Positions 5,375 to 6,871 of a stretch of DNA of 6,871 nucleotides are shown piece by piece (positions within the stretch are counted from its first letter, which is position 1; each line of letters opens with the position of its first letter). Origin of the DNA: an uncultured Bacillota bacterium (GTDB lineage: Bacteria; Bacillota; Clostridia; Oscillospirales; Oscillospiraceae); the NCBI GenBank assembly GCA_937890735.1, contig CALACZ010000191.1:1-6871 (forward strand), read 5' to 3'. Below the pieces are notes generated by a model. The model did not search any database and was not told where the DNA came from. It was given only the letters and a program-made list of their open reading frames with translations. The position numbers were made by a program, and so were the translations under genes.

Positions 5375-6738
5375 AAAAGATCTCTGCACGGCGCATTTTT
5401 CTGCTCGTCCTCACCGCAATCCTCGCGCTCGGCGCGCTCGTGTTTTTTGTGGAGTACTTCATCTCCGCCGACCAATGGGTCGCGTTTTCCGGCAGCCCGC
5501 ACCTGTATACCGGCGCGAATCTCAATTGCGGCGTCGTGACCGACAGCAGCGGGGAGGAACTGCTCGACACTCGCCAGGGGCGGACGTACAGCACTGACGC
5601 CGAGATGCGAAAGGCGTTTTTGCACCTGCTGGGCGACCGCGACGGCTATATCTCTGCGCCCATGCTCGGCGCGTACGCCGAGCGTATGATCGGCTATAAC
5701 AAGTTCACCGGGCTCTACGGCGCGCAAACGGGCGGCGCGGTCACAACGCTGACCGTCAGCGCTGCGGCGCAGCGCGCCGCCATGCAGGCGCTGGACGGCT
5801 ACCGCGGCACGATCGGCGTGTATAACTACAAGACCGGCGAAATCCTCTGCGCGGTCTCCTCGCCGAGCTACGATCCCGACAACGTCCCGGATGTGGCTGG
5901 GGATGAGACGGGCAGTTACGAAGGGGTTTATGTAAACCGATTTTTTGATGTGACCTACACGCCGGGCTCAATCTTCAAGCTCGTCACGAGCGTTGCCGCC
6001 ATCGACACCATCCCGGATATTTACCAGCAGACCTTCACCTGCGCCGGCAGGCAGATCATCGGCGGGCAGGAGGTCATTTGCAGCGGCGTGCACGGACAGA
6101 TCAACTTTTCCGAGGGTCTGGCGCGCTCGTGCAACATCGTGTTCGGCAACATCGCCGAACAGCTTGGCGCAAAAACGCTCGAGCGTTACGCGCGCAGGCT
6201 GGGGCTGGGCGAGTCGTTTGACTGCGCGGGCTACCACACGAAGGCCGGGAATGTCGATCTTTCCGAGGCAGACGCGGGCGACACCGCGTGGGCGGGCATC
6301 GGGCAGTATTCCATCGAGGTCAATCCCTATGCCTATATGCGCTTTATGGGTATCCTCGGCGGCGGTGGCGAGGCAGCAGAGCCGTATCTTGTGGAGTCCA
6401 TCACCGAGGGGGATAAAACGCTTTACAGCGCGCAGCGCACCTCGACCGGGCAGCTTGCCAGCAGCAACGCGGCGGAAAAAATGGCGACGATGATGCACTA
6501 TAACGTCGTGACGATCTACGGCACGGATCGCTTCCCGCCGTATTACGTCTGCGCGAAATCCGGCACGGCGGAGCAGGAAGGAAAGCCCGCCCACGCGACG
6601 TTTGCGGGCTTTATCAAGGATGACGATTATCCGCTGGCATTTGTGGTGTTCGTGGAGAACGCGGGCGCGGGCAGCGCCGTCGCCGCCCCCATGGCGGGGC
6701 AGGTTTTGGACGCCTGTATCGAAGCCATGCAGAAATAG
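5371..6738 (+). CDS. Class B penicillin-binding protein (peptidoglycan D,D-transpeptidase, PbpA-like)
   Basis: This 455-residue protein cross-links peptidoglycan stem peptides on the outer face of the membrane. A single N-terminal anchor (about 9-29, with KK and RR before it) is followed by a short pedestal (about 35-130). The transpeptidase domain runs from about 145 to the end. All three active-site motifs are present: SIFK at 200-203 with nucleophile Ser200, SCN at 253-255, and KSGT at 396-399. GQYSIEVNP at 311-319 is the usual motif between them. It is shorter than PBP2 or PBP3 types (about 600 residues) and close to mycobacterial/streptomycete PbpA (about 490), which also sits next to a SEDS gene. 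The start at 5371 is set by AAAGGAGG at 5355-5362, 8 nt upstream; the frame is open further left but runs inside the SEDS gene. It overlaps that gene by 4 bp (ATGA), so equal amounts of both are expected. No terminator is seen before the tRNA promoter. Confidence 0.94.
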   Translation: MKKISARRIFLLVLTAILALGALVFFVEYFISADQWVAFSGSPHLYTGANLNCGVVTDSSGEELLDTRQGRTYSTDAEMRKAFLHLLGDRDGYISAPMLGAYAERMIGYNKFTGLYGAQTGGAVTTLTVSAAAQRAAMQALDGYRGTIGVYNYKTGEILCAVSSPSYDPDNVPDVAGDETGSYEGVYVNRFFDVTYTPGSIFKLVTSVAAIDTIPDIYQQTFTCAGRQIIGGQEVICSGVHGQINFSEGLARSCNIVFGNIAEQLGAKTLERYARRLGLGESFDCAGYHTKAGNVDLSEADAGDTAWAGIGQYSIEVNPYAYMRFMGILGGGGEAAEPYLVESITEGDKTLYSAQRTSTGQLASSNAAEKMATMMHYNVVTIYGTDRFPPYYVCAKSGTAEQEGKPAHATFAGFIKDDDYPLAFVVFVENAGAGSAVAAPMAGQVLDACIEAMQK

Positions 6739-6750
6739 TTTGGAAAAGAC

Positions 6751-6779
6751 TTGACATTTACCGTTTCTTTGTGTAAAAT
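6751..6779 (+). promoter_or_regulatory. Near-consensus sigma-A promoter for tRNA-Ser
   Basis: TTGACA at 6751-6756 is an exact -35; after 17 bp TAAAAT at 6774-6779 matches the -10 at 5 of 6. It starts 13 bp after the stop of the penicillin-binding protein gene and would begin transcription near 6786, leaving a leader of about 34 nt before the tRNA. An inverted repeat, ACCGTTTCT 6760-6768 with AGAAACGGT 6803-6811, brackets the -10 and start site. Confidence 0.85.
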
Positions 6780-6819
6780 AATCAAGCTGTTTCGGATATG
6801 ACAGAAACGGTGATGCCAT

Positions 6820-6871
6820 GGAGTGGTATCGAAGCGGTCATAACGAGCACGACTGGAAATCGTGTGACGGT
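6820..6871 (+). tRNA. tRNA-Ser(GGA), 3' end beyond the window
   Basis: The 5' half of a class II tRNA is visible. Acceptor strand GGAGTGG is at 6820-6826, the D stem TCG 6829-6831 pairs with CGA 6844-6846, and the D loop carries GCGG. The anticodon stem CACGA 6848-6852 pairs with TCGTG 6860-6864. The 7-nt loop CTGGAAA places anticodon GGA at 6855-6857, reading UCC and UCU serine codons. The bases after 6864 (TGACGGT) look like the start of the long variable arm expected for tRNA-Ser. The T arm and acceptor 3' strand are cut off, so their pairing cannot be checked. Confidence 0.92.

Noticed and set aside
3986..5389. Long minus-strand open frame (467 codons) opposite the SEDS gene
   Set aside because: Composition is His/Arg/Gln/Glu-rich with no domain, as expected for the antisense of a GC-rich membrane protein gene. 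The plus frame has clear FHA and SEDS motifs.
5968..6819. Minus-strand open frame of 283 codons opposite the PBP gene
   Set aside because: It shadows a gene with all transpeptidase motifs and would begin next to the tRNA; no ribosome site or domain supports it.
1..6871. Search for CRISPR array, insertion sequence, phage or defence genes
   Set aside because: No regularly spaced repeats, transposase, integrase, nuclease/toxin pairs or composition breaks were seen; the genes are ordinary chromosomal functions apart from the divergent SEDS protein.

Overview
The window reads as a GC-rich chromosome segment from an anaerobic Firmicute, most likely of the Oscillospiraceae/Ruminococcaceae type. This rests on the strong GGAGG-type ribosome sites, the kinds of protein encoded, and the palindromic GC-rich intergenic filler at the left end, which resembles repeats common in gut Oscillospiraceae. 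The assignment is inference from memory, not from a search. No mobile element, CRISPR array or rRNA is visible. Five protein genes, one partial tRNA gene and several intergenic hairpins account for nearly all of it.

Layout: 1-161 is palindromic intergenic DNA downstream of a leftward gene. 162-1139 (minus) is a WYL-domain transcriptional regulator. It is divergent from 1238-2065 (plus), an endonuclease IV (nfo) with all nine zinc ligands. The 98-bp gap between them holds two face-to-face promoters that appear to share one self-complementary -35 hexamer, overlapped by an 8-3-8 palindrome. 2138-3442 (plus) is an AI-2E family membrane permease with an acidic tail. 3443-3655 is non-coding with several hairpins, one of them a strong terminator-like stem. 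3656-5374 and 5371-6738 (plus, overlapping by ATGA) form a two-gene cell-wall operon: an FHA-domain/SEDS (FtsW/RodA) fusion and a short class B penicillin-binding protein. A near-consensus promoter (TTGACA, 17 bp, TAAAAT) then drives a tRNA-Ser(GGA) gene cut off by the window end.

How they fit together: the last two proteins make the expected SEDS polymerase/transpeptidase pair for septal or lateral peptidoglycan synthesis. The FHA domain suggests that the pair is recruited or controlled through phosphothreonine signalling, as in the actinobacterial fha-rodA-pbpA-pkn clusters, but here FHA and SEDS are on one chain. By hand alignment the SEDS protein has Asn where the catalytic Asp of FtsW/RodA is expected. 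That is the most unusual observation in the window. The regulator, nfo and permease have no obvious functional link to the wall genes.
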